Position numbers and translations under genes: made by a program. 64,000 nucleotides of DNA, from the NCBI RefSeq assembly GCF_900095305.1, contig NZ_FMDO01000017.1, forward strand, positions 23,141-87,140, given 5' to 3'. Every line of letters starts with the position of its first letter. The stretch's first letter is position 1. Below are positions 35,984 to 45,036 of the stretch, piece after piece. The notes under the pieces are model-generated. The model was given only the letters and a program-made list of their open reading frames with translations. It had not been told where the DNA came from and did not search any database. Origin of the DNA: Proteiniborus sp. DW1 (GTDB lineage: Bacteria; Bacillota; Clostridia; Tissierellales; Proteiniboraceae).

Positions 35984-38233
35984 ATGAGGGAGCAGAAGAA
36001 CAGGGTAATTATACTATCAGTAATACTAATAGCTATAATTGTAACTGGTATTTTACTTACTAAGAACAATGAAGGCAAAGAGTCAAGTATCAAGTCTAAC
36101 GAGGAACTAAAAACTGAAATAAATGAAAATCCAGATGTAACAACTGACGCATTTTACTATGTTGAGGATTTTCTTGGAGAAGAGGAGTACAGACAGGGAT
36201 TTAATAGACTTTTCAGATACCATGACCAAGTTGTAAAGTTTGCTGGCGATGACAAGGTCTATCTAGAAGAATTAAAAAGCAAAGAGAATATCTATGAACT
36301 TCCATACGAAGATATGGAGTTAAGTGAATGGTATATTTGTCAGAATACTTTTTGGCATATAAGATACGATAAAGAAAGTAACGCAGTAATAGTCAGTTCT
36401 TTTGATAGTGAGGGAAATGAAAAAGACAGAATAACATTAAAAGACTTTAAAGGGTATATTGATGACTATGGTGTATATGTTAAAAGTATGAAGATTACAA
36501 ATGATTATATATATATTTTAACTTATGATGATGAACCCATATTTCAGATTTTTGACAAAAAAGGAGAACTAAAGAATTCATATAGAGATATAGTTAGTTA
36601 TGATGCAGATAATAATGGACGTTTAATATATTCAAATACAACTGGATTTTACATGATTGATTCAGAAACAGGTGATGAACTATTTGCAAATTCTAATTAT
36701 AATGTAAACCCTATCAGATTTTCAGAAGATGGAAATTACATATATGGATTTGGCTCTGTAGTACCAGATCCTAGAATGATTAATGCATTTGATGCTAATA
36801 ATGGTGAGTTTATAAGAGAAATATTTGATTTTAGAAAATATGCAACATATCTTCTAGATGATTATATTGTACATGATTTTATAGTTGGAAAAGATGAAGA
36901 GATCTATTTGTCACTAATACCTAAAGATTTTGAAATGCAAGATTTAGCTTCAAGCTTTTCTTATTATTTATATACAAAGAGAGAAGGAGAGCGACCAAAA
37001 AGAGAAACAACTGTCATCCTAACAGCTCCTTACAGGTATGATTTTCTGGAAGAAGCTATAAAACTCTATGAGTTTAAATATCCCGAAGAGCATATAGAAT
37101 ACAACTATGCCTATAATACCTATGAAGCATTTCTTGAAAATACGAAAGAATATGGAGCTAAATTGGCTCTTGATATCATTTCAGGAGATGTAGGAGATAT
37201 AGTTCAAACAGGAGGAGCAGGTATTGAATATCAAGATCTTTTAAGAACCGATGCCTTTATGGATTTAACAGATTTAATTGTAAAAGATAAGAATTATCAA
37301 TATCTGAATAAGAGTGTTTTAAATGGAATCAAAATAAATAATTCTATACAAGCTCTACCTATTACTTACATATTTTATCAATATGAGTTAAACGAAGAGC
37401 TAGAAAAAGAGCTAGGACTTAATATAGATTTTAATAATATTTCTTGGTCAGAAATATTAGATCTTGTAAAGGTAATAGAAGAGAAAGCACCAGATAGACA
37501 TTTATTTACTCATCCAATAGAAGAAAAAACTCCATGGGATATTTTAGGGTATTATTTAATCATAGTGAATATGCCAGATTTAGTTAATCTGGAAACAAAG
37601 GAAATTGATTTAAATCAGCAATGGTTTAAAGACCTCTTGATAAAATTTAAAGAATACTCTAAAAGTAAGAATTTTTTACTTATAGTGGAACCTGATCTTG
37701 TAGATAGATTACAGGGCTCATTACTAACTAGAGTAGATATTGGATATCGATTTTATTCAGACGTACTAGCAAACTTCGTTAGGTATAACGAAAAATATAA
37801 GAGTAGAATGATACCAAGTTTTACAGGCGAGAAGAACGAAAATAGGATCGGACATAGTAAGAGAATGTTTTCAATCAATAACCGTTCAGAGAGAAAAGAA
37901 AATGCCTGGAAGTTTTTAAGTTTTCTACTTACAGAAGATATTCAGTTTCTTGTTTCAGAAGAGAGGTCAGGGACACCGATTAGCCAAAAAGGAGTGGAAA
38001 GAATGATAGAATATGATGCTTGGATGCACGATCGTTCAGGAGATGAAGATAATGTAGACAAGTTCAATAAATCAACAATAGAGAATTCTCAAAAGATTAA
38101 TTATCTGTATGATATGGGTTATATAAGACAAGACCTTATAGATGCTATCAAATTATATATGGATGATGAAATGACTCTTGATGAAGCACTTAAAAAGGCA
38201 GAGGAGAGTATAATGATTAGGTTAAATGAGTAA
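35984..38233 (+). CDS. Membrane-anchored two-domain extracellular solute-binding protein
   Basis: Outer-face protein of 749 residues. The N-terminus KNRVIILSVILIAIIVTGILL is a signal anchor; there is no lipobox Cys, unlike ordinary sugar-binding lipoproteins. Residues about 50-340 contain repeated strand-rich segments (YNVNPIRFSEDGNYIYGFGS, MINAFDANNGEFI) that look like a beta-propeller. From about 345 a family-1 solute-binding domain follows (VILTAPYRYDFLEEAIKLYE ... GGAGIEYQDLL ... YKSRMIPSFTGEKNENRIG). It is followed by a small CXXX-associated protein and then by exporter and importer subunits. It may deliver a ligand, possibly the processed peptide or a sugar, to the MalFG-like permeases. 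Confidence 0.8.
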   Translation: MREQKNRVIILSVILIAIIVTGILLTKNNEGKESSIKSNEELKTEINENPDVTTDAFYYVEDFLGEEEYRQGFNRLFRYHDQVVKFAGDDKVYLEELKSKENIYELPYEDMELSEWYICQNTFWHIRYDKESNAVIVSSFDSEGNEKDRITLKDFKGYIDDYGVYVKSMKITNDYIYILTYDDEPIFQIFDKKGELKNSYRDIVSYDADNNGRLIYSNTTGFYMIDSETGDELFANSNYNVNPIRFSEDGNYIYGFGSVVPDPRMINAFDANNGEFIREIFDFRKYATYLLDDYIVHDFIVGKDEEIYLSLIPKDFEMQDLASSFSYYLYTKREGERPKRETTVILTAPYRYDFLEEAIKLYEFKYPEEHIEYNYAYNTYEAFLENTKEYGAKLALDIISGDVGDIVQTGGAGIEYQDLLRTDAFMDLTDLIVKDKNYQYLNKSVLNGIKINNSIQALPITYIFYQYELNEELEKELGLNIDFNNISWSEILDLVKVIEEKAPDRHLFTHPIEEKTPWDILGYYLIIVNMPDLVNLETKEIDLNQQWFKDLLIKFKEYSKSKNFLLIVEPDLVDRLQGSLLTRVDIGYRFYSDVLANFVRYNEKYKSRMIPSFTGEKNENRIGHSKRMFSINNRSERKENAWKFLSFLLTEDIQFLVSEERSGTPISQKGVERMIEYDAWMHDRSGDEDNVDKFNKSTIENSQKINYLYDMGYIRQDLIDAIKLYMDDEMTLDEALKKAEESIMIRLNE

Positions 38234-38309
38234 GGAGAAAATAGCTATTAATTTAAAGAGAAAATGTTAACTGACTATATTCAATAAAAAGAAAGGAAGG
38301 AAGGATAAA

Positions 38310-38573
38310 ATGACGACTAAAGAAGTATGGCAATTAAATGACGAGGAATTTAAAGAAATAGAAGACTTGTTTGAAAAGAAAATAGCACTTGAAAACCTTA
38401 GTAAAATAATTGATGCAGATAACCAGAAGCTTTATGACAAGCTAATAAAAGACTATGGGAAGACAGTTCATGAGTTTAATTCTTGGTGGGACAAAATGGC
38501 AAAGAAGTATAGTTGGGAAGGTAAGAATTGGTGGTTAGATTTTGAAACAAAGAAGATAATGACTAATCAATAA
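38310..38573 (+). CDS. Small CXXX-repeat peptide modification-system protein
   Basis: Acidic, helical protein of 87 residues (MTTKEVWQLNDEEFKEIEDL..., then FNSWWDKMAKKYSWEG and WWLDF). It has no Cys, no signal and no span. Its size, Trp-rich end and position match a small conserved protein described next to CXXX-repeat peptides; that match is from memory. It may be a peptide-recognition or chaperone protein, since no separate RRE domain is seen in the cluster. GGAAGGAAGGA precedes the ATG. It ends 13 bases before peptide B. Confidence 0.65.
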   Translation: MTTKEVWQLNDEEFKEIEDLFEKKIALENLSKIIDADNQKLYDKLIKDYGKTVHEFNSWWDKMAKKYSWEGKNWWLDFETKKIMTNQ

Positions 38574-38586
38574 GGAGGAAGGGATG

Positions 38587-38796
38587 ATGTCTTATAAGAA
38601 CAAAGTGTTTAAAAACGCTTTAGAAAATTCAATGTCAACTCTGAGTTGTATTGCCTGTGCAGCAACTTGTTCTATAAATTGTGCAGTTGGTTGTGGTTTC
38701 ACATGTGGTCACGAATGTAGTGGGACTTGTTCTTCAGATTGTGCAGATGGATGTAGAAATGGAGTTGGCATAAATGCAATGAATAATTTCAAATAA
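38587..38796 (+). CDS. CXXX-repeat precursor peptide B
   Basis: 69-residue peptide related to peptide A. The leader begins MSYKNKVFKNALENS, sharing MSY...K with A. Cysteines lie at 21 and 24, then at every fourth residue from 28 to 56: ten in all, with one CxxC at the start. Spacer residues differ from A (more Gly, Ala and acidic). Of two adjacent ATGs, the second (38587) is preferred since it aligns with peptide A and sits eight bases after GGAGG. A hairpin follows the stop after the same ATAATTCCTGAA-type stretch seen behind peptide A. Confidence 0.87.
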   Translation: MSYKNKVFKNALENSMSTLSCIACAATCSINCAVGCGFTCGHECSGTCSSDCADGCRNGVGINAMNNFK

Positions 38797-38808
38797 TTCC
38801 TGAACAGT

Positions 38809-38842
38809 GCTTGCCTAATTTGTGTTAACAGGTTAGGCAAGC
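38809..38842 (+). terminator. Hairpin after peptide B gene
   Basis: GCTTGCCTAA pairs perfectly with TTAGGCAAGC over a 14-base loop, 12 bases after the stop. No strong U-run. It has the same position as the hairpin after peptide A but a different sequence. Confidence 0.7.
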
Positions 38843-38890
38843 TTATGTCCGCTTGTAGTTAGTCAAATAAACCTGGGAAGTGATTTGAAA

Positions 38891-40663
38891 ATGCATACAA
38901 GTAAAACTGACAAAGAAAAATTAAATTGGTTTTTTAAAAGATACATTTATACAGGAAAGAAATATTTAGTTTTAATTATAGGGCTAATATTTGTGGGCTC
39001 CTTAGTGGCAAATATAAGCCCATATTTATATGGTAAAATGCTAGACAGCATTACATTAGGAGATATGGATTTGTTGATTAAACTTATTATAGCTTACTTT
39101 TTTATTACATTGTTTACAAATTTATTGAGTATGGTTGAGAGTTATGTAGGGCAAGTAGCTAATTTCAAGTTATCCAAAAATGCACAAATAGAATTATTTG
39201 ACAAGATGATAAGATTGAGGACCTGTGAATATAGTAAATATGAGGTTGGAGAGTTAATATCTCGCTTAAACGGAGATACTGATAGCATAGTTTCATTTGG
39301 AATCAATCTAATCACAAGCATCCTCCATATAGTAGTTAATATAATAGTCTCTGTGTATTTTGTGATGACTATCTCCATTCGTCTATCCTCTGTGGCAATA
39401 TTTTATATGCCTACAACTTTTTTAGTCACATATTTTGCTCGGAAATATTTCAAAGAACTAGCTGAAAAGAGGAAAAAATTTGGGGATAAATATTTTAGTT
39501 TTCAAAATGAAGTTTTTTCAAATAATACAGGAATTAAAAGTTTTCAGTTAGAAAATAAAATGAATGATAAGTATAAAGACTTTATTAATAAAGAATTTAG
39601 CCTCTTGAAAAACTCCATATACTTAGGAAACAACATGCAATTAATCAATAGTTTAGTCACTGTGATTTCATCCTTATATATAATATATTTATCAGCTGTA
39701 TTGATAAATGATGGAATGCTGACAGTAGGATTGATGGTATCTTTTAACACCTATATAAATAAACTGTTTTCATCTATATCACAAGTATTTAGTATAAATA
39801 TCAGCTTACAGGAGATTATTGTATCTCTAAATAGGATTTTAAAAGTAATGGGTGAAGATTCTGAAATAGATAGTAAAACAAACTTTGAAAAGCCAGATAG
39901 TTTTACTTTGGAGTGTACAGATATTACATTTTCATATGAAGAAGAAAATGAAAATGTTCTAAACAACATGGATATTTCCATTGATAAAATTGGCTTATAT
40001 AGTATTGTAGGCTCAAATGGATGTGGTAAGAGTACATTTGCAAAACTATTGGTAAAACTATATGACGTAAAAAAGGGGAACATTTGCATAAATGGTGTAG
40101 ATTTTTCTCATCTTTCATATGACTTTATTAGAAGATATATAACTTATGTCCAAAAAGAGGAGTTTTTCTTTAATGATACAATCATAAATAATGTAAGATT
40201 GGCAGATGAATCCTTAAAAGAAGAAGATATAGAGGATATGTGCAAGAGAGTTGGGCTAGATGACTTTATAAAAACCTTGCCAGATGGATATAGCACAACT
40301 ATAGGCGAAGGTGGTTCTGCACTGTCAAGCGGGCAAAAACAAAAGCTTAGTATAGTTAGAGCATTGCTTAGAGGAACGCCAATATATATCTTTGATGAAA
40401 TCACAGCAAATCTTGATGGTAAAGCTGAAAAAGATGTTATGAAAATAATGAAGGAATACAGCAAAAAATCTATAATTATATTTATAAGTCACAAGATATC
40501 TTCTATCATAGACAGCGATAAAATATTTGTTTTTGCAGATGGTAAAGTTTCAGATAGTGGAAGTCATGAGTATTTGCTTAAGAATAGTCATATATATAAA
40601 GAGCTATTTGAAAATAAGGAGACAAGTATGAATTTGAGGGGAGTTGAACCGATTGGAGAATAA
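38891..40663 (+). CDS. ABC exporter (fused permease-ATPase)
   Basis: Half-transporter of 590 residues working as a dimer: six predicted spans (about 25-320) followed by an ATPase with GSNGCGKST, signature LSSGQKQKLSIVRALL, Walker B IYIFDEITANLD and switch ISHKISSI. It has no N-terminal C39 peptidase domain, so leader removal would need another protease. Its place right after peptide B points to export of the mature peptide(s). ATG at 38891 is chosen over TTG at 38885 for spacing to GGGAAG. The end overlaps the next gene by 11 bases. Confidence 0.88.
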   Translation: MHTSKTDKEKLNWFFKRYIYTGKKYLVLIIGLIFVGSLVANISPYLYGKMLDSITLGDMDLLIKLIIAYFFITLFTNLLSMVESYVGQVANFKLSKNAQIELFDKMIRLRTCEYSKYEVGELISRLNGDTDSIVSFGINLITSILHIVVNIIVSVYFVMTISIRLSSVAIFYMPTTFLVTYFARKYFKELAEKRKKFGDKYFSFQNEVFSNNTGIKSFQLENKMNDKYKDFINKEFSLLKNSIYLGNNMQLINSLVTVISSLYIIYLSAVLINDGMLTVGLMVSFNTYINKLFSSISQVFSINISLQEIIVSLNRILKVMGEDSEIDSKTNFEKPDSFTLECTDITFSYEEENENVLNNMDISIDKIGLYSIVGSNGCGKSTFAKLLVKLYDVKKGNICINGVDFSHLSYDFIRRYITYVQKEEFFFNDTIINNVRLADESLKEEDIEDMCKRVGLDDFIKTLPDGYSTTIGEGGSALSSGQKQKLSIVRALLRGTPIYIFDEITANLDGKAEKDVMKIMKEYSKKSIIIFISHKISSIIDSDKIFVFADGKVSDSGSHEYLLKNSHIYKELFENKETSMNLRGVEPIGE

Positions 40664-41495
40664 AAGGAGCTACGGATGGTATTTTATTATTCCTGGGCTA
40701 ATAGGAGTTTTAGTATTTTATGTAGTACCATTTTTCCTAAGCTTATATTATACCTTTACCAAGGGAATAACCGAAGTTCATTTTGTTGGACTTGAAAATT
40801 TCAGTGAGCTTTTTAAAAACCCTGCTTTTATACTGGCGACAAAAAATACCCTAAAATTTATTTTTATAGGGGTTCCTATTTTGACTATGCTTTCTCTTTT
40901 TTTAAGCCTTATGATGGCAGGGAAACTGTATAGGTTTCCTAGGTGGGCTATGCTATCTCCAATGATAGTTCCCGTTGCCTCAGCTCTTATGGGCTGGGAA
41001 GCTATATTTGGAAATAATGGTATGGTAAATAAAATATTAGATTTCTTTAATAGACAGCCAATTTCTTTTTTTGGTGAGGATAATGCCATGAAAATTCTAA
41101 TACTGATTTTTATAATCAAAAATACTGGATATATGATGGTTATCTTCACAGGTGCAATCTCGTCTTTAGGTAAAGAGTACAAAGAAGCATTTCAGATGGA
41201 CTCTAGTTCCAGTTTACAATATGCTTTTAGAATAGTAGTTCCATTAATAGCTCCGATCATATTTTTTGTTGTTATATTGAGCATAGTTAATTCGTTTCTG
41301 ATGTTTCGAGAGGTTTATGCACTATACGGAAATTCACCACCAAATACAGTATATTTACTACAGTACTTTATGAATAACAACTTTTATAAGCTAAATTATC
41401 AGAGATTAAGTACAGCTGCTTTTATAGTTGTTATGGGAATATCAATACTCATAATAGCTTTTTTAAGATTTCAAGAGAAGCATTTGGATCATTAG
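40653..41495 (+). CDS. Sugar-type ABC importer permease (MalF-like)
   Basis: Inner-membrane permease of 280 residues with six predicted spans (YGWYFIIPGLIGVLVFYVVP opening; coupling helix at LGKEYKEAFQMDSSSSLQYAFRIVVPLIAP). This EAA-loop form belongs to the MalF/UgpA group of carbohydrate importers. TTG at 40653 has GGGGAG nine bases upstream. It overlaps the exporter gene and is followed 10 bases later by the MalG-like gene, so it is part of the same transcript. Substrate not known; sugar use is only the family default. Confidence 0.85.
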   Translation: MENKRSYGWYFIIPGLIGVLVFYVVPFFLSLYYTFTKGITEVHFVGLENFSELFKNPAFILATKNTLKFIFIGVPILTMLSLFLSLMMAGKLYRFPRWAMLSPMIVPVASALMGWEAIFGNNGMVNKILDFFNRQPISFFGEDNAMKILILIFIIKNTGYMMVIFTGAISSLGKEYKEAFQMDSSSSLQYAFRIVVPLIAPIIFFVVILSIVNSFLMFREVYALYGNSPPNTVYLLQYFMNNNFYKLNYQRLSTAAFIVVMGISILIIAFLRFQEKHLDH

Positions 41496-41505
41496 GAGGT
41501 ATAGT

Positions 41506-42747
41506 ATGGCTAGGAAAATATTTAAAAATGCATTCATTTATATCTTTTCTTTAATATGTATACTTCCAATGATGATTATGATATTTTACTCCTTTAAAGG
41601 TATAGATGGGCGCTTTTCGCTTGTACAATATGGACTAGCACTATTTCAGACAGAAGATTTCTTTAGAGGTTTTTGGAACTCCATAATATATACATTTGTG
41701 ATTATTGGTATCAATATACCATTATCGCTTTTAAGTGCCTATGGATTTAGCAGGTTTAACTTTAAGGGAAAAGGTGTTTTGTATTGGCTTTATATTGTAC
41801 TTATGCTTATGCCTTTTCAAGCAACGATGGTAGCTCAACATCTTACCTTAAAAACACTGAATATAATAGATAGACCTATGGCAGTGATATTACCTAATAT
41901 ATTTTCCACATTTGGAACCATACTTATGGCACAGTATATGAGAGGGATAAATAAGGAAATACTTGATGCAGGAAGAATAGATGGGTTTGGTGAGTTTAGG
42001 CTCTTTTTGCAGATAACTGCACCCATTTGTAAATCAATCATTTTTGCCCTTACTGTTCTGATATTTATAAACTACTGGTCTATGGTAGAACAACCACTAG
42101 TATTTATTGAAGATGCTGTTGATATGCCATTATCTGTTATATTAAATGCCAGTAAAAGATTTAGAAACATTGCATTTGCTTGCGGCGCTTTATTTAGCAT
42201 ATTGCCCATTCTTTTATATCAGTTTTCCTATGATGATTTAGTTTATGGAATAAATCTTACAGGTGGCGTTAGCATAGAAGGTGTAGAAAAAAAAGCAAAG
42301 GCACGAACAAACAGGCAAACTATCTCTAAGATTATAGTTGTTTTCATGATTAGCATGGGTATATGTACATTATTTACTCAAAAGATTAGCTATGTCATGA
42401 CACCTAAAGTAGAGATAGTGCATATAAGGAGCGGAGACTTAAAATCTATTCCAAGTGATCCCACAAGTGAATCATTAGGATTTTATACATATATTGTGCC
42501 CACCTCCTGTATTCATACGAACGGTCAAGATCAGGTCATTTATACTATTATGACAGAGAAGTCACGACGTCAAAGAGATGAAGCCGTGAAAATGGTCGTT
42601 AAAGTAATTGAAACTAATGGAATGGAGACAGCAATTCAAGGTGGATTTTCTCAAGATACTAAAATTATTGCAAGATCCACAAAGCCCATTACAGATGGAA
42701 TGATTGTAAGGGTATTGAATAATGGGGGTGCTGATTATGGGGATTAA
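41506..42747 (+). CDS. MalG-like ABC permease with extra C-terminal domain
   Basis: Permease of 413 residues against about 275 for usual MalG. The first 275 have six spans and the coupling motif (EILDAGRIDGFGEFRLFLQITAP). A basic linker (KKAKARTNRQTISK) leads to a further span (IIVVFMISMGICTLFT) and a roughly 115-residue domain expected outside (VEIVHIRSGDLKSIP to ITDGMIVRVLNNG). That tail faintly resembles the strand-rich end of membrane-fusion adaptors. The stop overlaps the start of the next gene. Such an extension could hold the binding protein or a peptide substrate. Confidence 0.82.
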   Translation: MARKIFKNAFIYIFSLICILPMMIMIFYSFKGIDGRFSLVQYGLALFQTEDFFRGFWNSIIYTFVIIGINIPLSLLSAYGFSRFNFKGKGVLYWLYIVLMLMPFQATMVAQHLTLKTLNIIDRPMAVILPNIFSTFGTILMAQYMRGINKEILDAGRIDGFGEFRLFLQITAPICKSIIFALTVLIFINYWSMVEQPLVFIEDAVDMPLSVILNASKRFRNIAFACGALFSILPILLYQFSYDDLVYGINLTGGVSIEGVEKKAKARTNRQTISKIIVVFMISMGICTLFTQKISYVMTPKVEIVHIRSGDLKSIPSDPTSESLGFYTYIVPTSCIHTNGQDQVIYTIMTEKSRRQRDEAVKMVVKVIETNGMETAIQGGFSQDTKIIARSTKPITDGMIVRVLNNGGADYGD

Positions 42748-43579
42748 GCAGAGAATTGCACTGATAGCAGGGCTTATACTCATACTATCTGCTATGTTTT
42801 TCTTCCAGAAAAGTATAATAGATGAGTTTTCTTTTAATCCAGAACGAGTTGAGTTATATTTCAATAAAGAAAGTGAGATTTTATCAGCTATTCTAGCTGA
42901 AGAAGAGTATATTAATGAGAGATATACTATAGCATATGAGGAAATGGAAAACAACTCAGATAATAGTGCTTTTATTATCTCCATACTAAAGGATTCAAAT
43001 GATGAAGATGAGTTTTTTAAAGATAAGTTTTTAGATTATTTAAAACTCAAGATTCCTTATATATCTGAGGAAACACTAAGCATTACTGATTATTCCAGTA
43101 ACAATAGGATTCTAGCAGAGTGGCATAAGGGGACTAAGCTATTTATAGCTTCTTTGTTATTTATACTAATAGTGATAATCTTCATAAGAAGAGTAAAAAA
43201 CATAAAAAACCACGTAAAGGAAGAGCTCAAAATACATTACATAAAAGAGATGATAAAATTAAGAATAAGTGAAATCCTTGAAGAAGCTATTAAGCTGGTA
43301 GTACTGATGTTTGGAGGAATATTCCTGTTGCAATGGATTATAAAATTTCAGTTCAATATCCCTGGAAAATACTTACCAGCCTATGATATTTTTGACTTTG
43401 AGTTCTATCAAAACTTGAGCAATACTACAAAGTTGGCTTTAAGTAGTTATGGGTATCTTTTTGATAGTACTTTAAATAAAGTTAGATTGCTTAGCCTCGG
43501 ATTTTTTATACTAGGAATAATTACACTTTTAATTATTATAAGAACTTTCAATAATAAGCTACTGAGAGGAAGGGATTGA
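42737..43579 (+). CDS. Membrane protein of unknown function in the CXXX importer unit
   Basis: 280-residue protein with no family I recognise. It has an N-terminal span (RIALIAGLILILSAMFFF), an outer, acidic loop of about 110 residues, a second span (LFIASLLFILIVIIFI), a cytoplasmic charged stretch (RRVKNIKNHVKEELKIHYIKEMIKLR), then two more spans. Start ATG 42737 is six bases after GGGGGTG and overlaps the previous gene; the ATPase gene begins one base after its stop. The tight packing says it belongs to the transporter complex. Confidence 0.75.
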   Translation: MGIKQRIALIAGLILILSAMFFFQKSIIDEFSFNPERVELYFNKESEILSAILAEEEYINERYTIAYEEMENNSDNSAFIISILKDSNDEDEFFKDKFLDYLKLKIPYISEETLSITDYSSNNRILAEWHKGTKLFIASLLFILIVIIFIRRVKNIKNHVKEELKIHYIKEMIKLRISEILEEAIKLVVLMFGGIFLLQWIIKFQFNIPGKYLPAYDIFDFEFYQNLSNTTKLALSSYGYLFDSTLNKVRLLSLGFFILGIITLLIIIRTFNNKLLRGRD

Positions 43580-43580
43580 T

Positions 43581-44678
43581 GTGGGAAAAGTAGTGTTTAA
43601 AAACATAAAAAAAGTATATTCAGGAAATGTTCTTGCAGTAAAAGACTTTAATCTTGAGATAGAAGATAAGGAATTTGTAGTATTAGTTGGCCCTTCAGGT
43701 TGTGGGAAATCCACAGTGCTAAGAATGGTTGCAGGTCTTGAACCTATTACTTACGGGGAATTATTTATAGATGAAAAAAAGGTTAATGAAGTTGCACCAA
43801 AGGATAGAGATATAGCTATGGTATTTCAAAACTATGCCCTCTACCCTCATATGACAGTTTATGAAAATATGGCTATAGGATTAAAACTTAGGAAAGTACC
43901 TAAGAAAGAAATTGATTTAAAGATTAGAACTGTAGCAAAACTAATTAATATTGAAGAATTACTAAACAGAAAACCAAAGGCATTATCAGGAGGTCAGCAG
44001 CAAAGAGTAGCTTTAGGAAGAGCTATAGTAAGAAATCCAAATGTATTTTTAATGGACGAACCATTATCAAATCTAGATGCTAAGTTAAGGGTTCAGATGA
44101 GAACAGAGATAATTAAGCTACATAAGGAGCTAGCCACCACATTCATATATGTAACTCATGACCAAACAGAAGCCATGACTATGGGAACTAGAATTGTAGT
44201 TATGAAGGACGGACTAATACAGCAAGCTGCAAGCCCTATGGAAATTTACAATAATCCTGTAAATACTTTTGTTGCAGGTTTTATTGGGACACCTCAAATG
44301 AATTTTATAGATGTTAAAATTTCAGTAGAAGGTGAAGATGCTTATATAAAATTTGGAGGAGAAAAGCTGAAAATTAAGAACTCAAAGCTATTATTAGATA
44401 AAAATGAGTCGCAAGGTGAGATGATTTTAGGCGTTAGACCTGAACATATCCAGATTGAGCCAGTTAATGACTATATAGATCTAATAGGTACAATAGATAT
44501 TGTTGAACATATGGGTGCTGAAACTTATATTCATGTGCAAGTCGGTAGTGAGAAGCTAACTGTAAGAGTACCTTATGAAGTTAATAAAAAAGCAGGAGAT
44601 AAAATTAAAATTTTTATAGATGAAAGCAAAATCTATCTATTTAATAAGACTAACCAAAAGTTAATAGGAAAGTTGTAA
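43581..44678 (+). CDS. MsmK/UgpC-type ABC importer ATPase
   Basis: ATPase of 365 residues for carbohydrate-type importers: GPSGCGKST Walker A, signature [32 protein letters not shown] Walker B and YVTHDQTEAMTMG. The C-terminal 130 residues form the regulatory TOBE/OB domain (GVRPEHIQIEP), as in MalK. GTG start with GAGGAAGGGA. It completes a full importer (binding protein, two permeases, ATPase). MsmK-type ATPases can serve several transporters. Confidence 0.93.
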   Translation: MGKVVFKNIKKVYSGNVLAVKDFNLEIEDKEFVVLVGPSGCGKSTVLRMVAGLEPITYGELFIDEKKVNEVAPKDRDIAMVFQNYALYPHMTVYENMAIGLKLRKVPKKEIDLKIRTVAKLINIEELLNRKPKALSGGQQQRVALGRAIVRNPNVFLMDEPLSNLDAKLRVQMRTEIIKLHKELATTFIYVTHDQTEAMTMGTRIVVMKDGLIQQAASPMEIYNNPVNTFVAGFIGTPQMNFIDVKISVEGEDAYIKFGGEKLKIKNSKLLLDKNESQGEMILGVRPEHIQIEPVNDYIDLIGTIDIVEHMGAETYIHVQVGSEKLTVRVPYEVNKKAGDKIKIFIDESKIYLFNKTNQKLIGKL

Positions 44679-44762
44679 AAAATCATGGAGCTAGGTAAGC
44701 TAAGTGATAATTAAAATTAATATACCATCCTCATGCTTCCTCCAATTGGTTTACATAATACG

Positions 44763-44801
44763 AAAAAAGGTTAATCCCCCCAGCGAGATCAACCTTTTTT
44801 T
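44763..44801 (+). terminator. Terminator of the CXXX cluster
   Basis: AAAAAAGGTT pairs with AACCTTTTTT across an 18-base loop, followed by more T. It closes the cluster 85 bases after the ATPase stop. Confidence 0.8.
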
Positions 44802-44841
44802 CTTTTCTCAGTATATTATAGCTTAAAAATACCAGATGTGC

Positions 44842-44905
44842 AAGAAATACTTAGAAATAAAAAGAAATACTTAAGTTAAGTGATATAATAATTTTCTCGT
44901 ATAAT
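44842..44905 (+). promoter_or_regulatory. Promoter of the helicase gene with direct repeats
   Basis: AAGAAATACTTA occurs at 44842-44853 and again at 44862-44873, 20 bases (two turns) apart, just before TTAAGT (44876-44881), 18 bases and TATAAT (44900-44905). The repeats could bind an activator. An imperfect AAGCC/GGGCTT hairpin with a T-run follows at about 44907-44942, so the leader may be attenuated. Confidence 0.5.
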
Positions 44906-45036
44906 GAAGCCTTAAATTTGTAAATTATAAGGGCTTTATTTTTAACTACATATTGTATAAAATTAGTTTACTGTCATTTCACCGCATATAAAAGAAATGC
45001 TTATTTATATTACGATTACTATAGGAGGTGTAGCCT

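Noticed and set aside
38891..40663. Peptidase-containing (C39) bacteriocin exporter
   Set aside because: The protein begins almost directly with membrane spans; there is no room for a C39 domain.
42737..43579. Third permease-type subunit
   Set aside because: It has no EAA coupling motif and fewer spans than a permease, so it is left as unknown.
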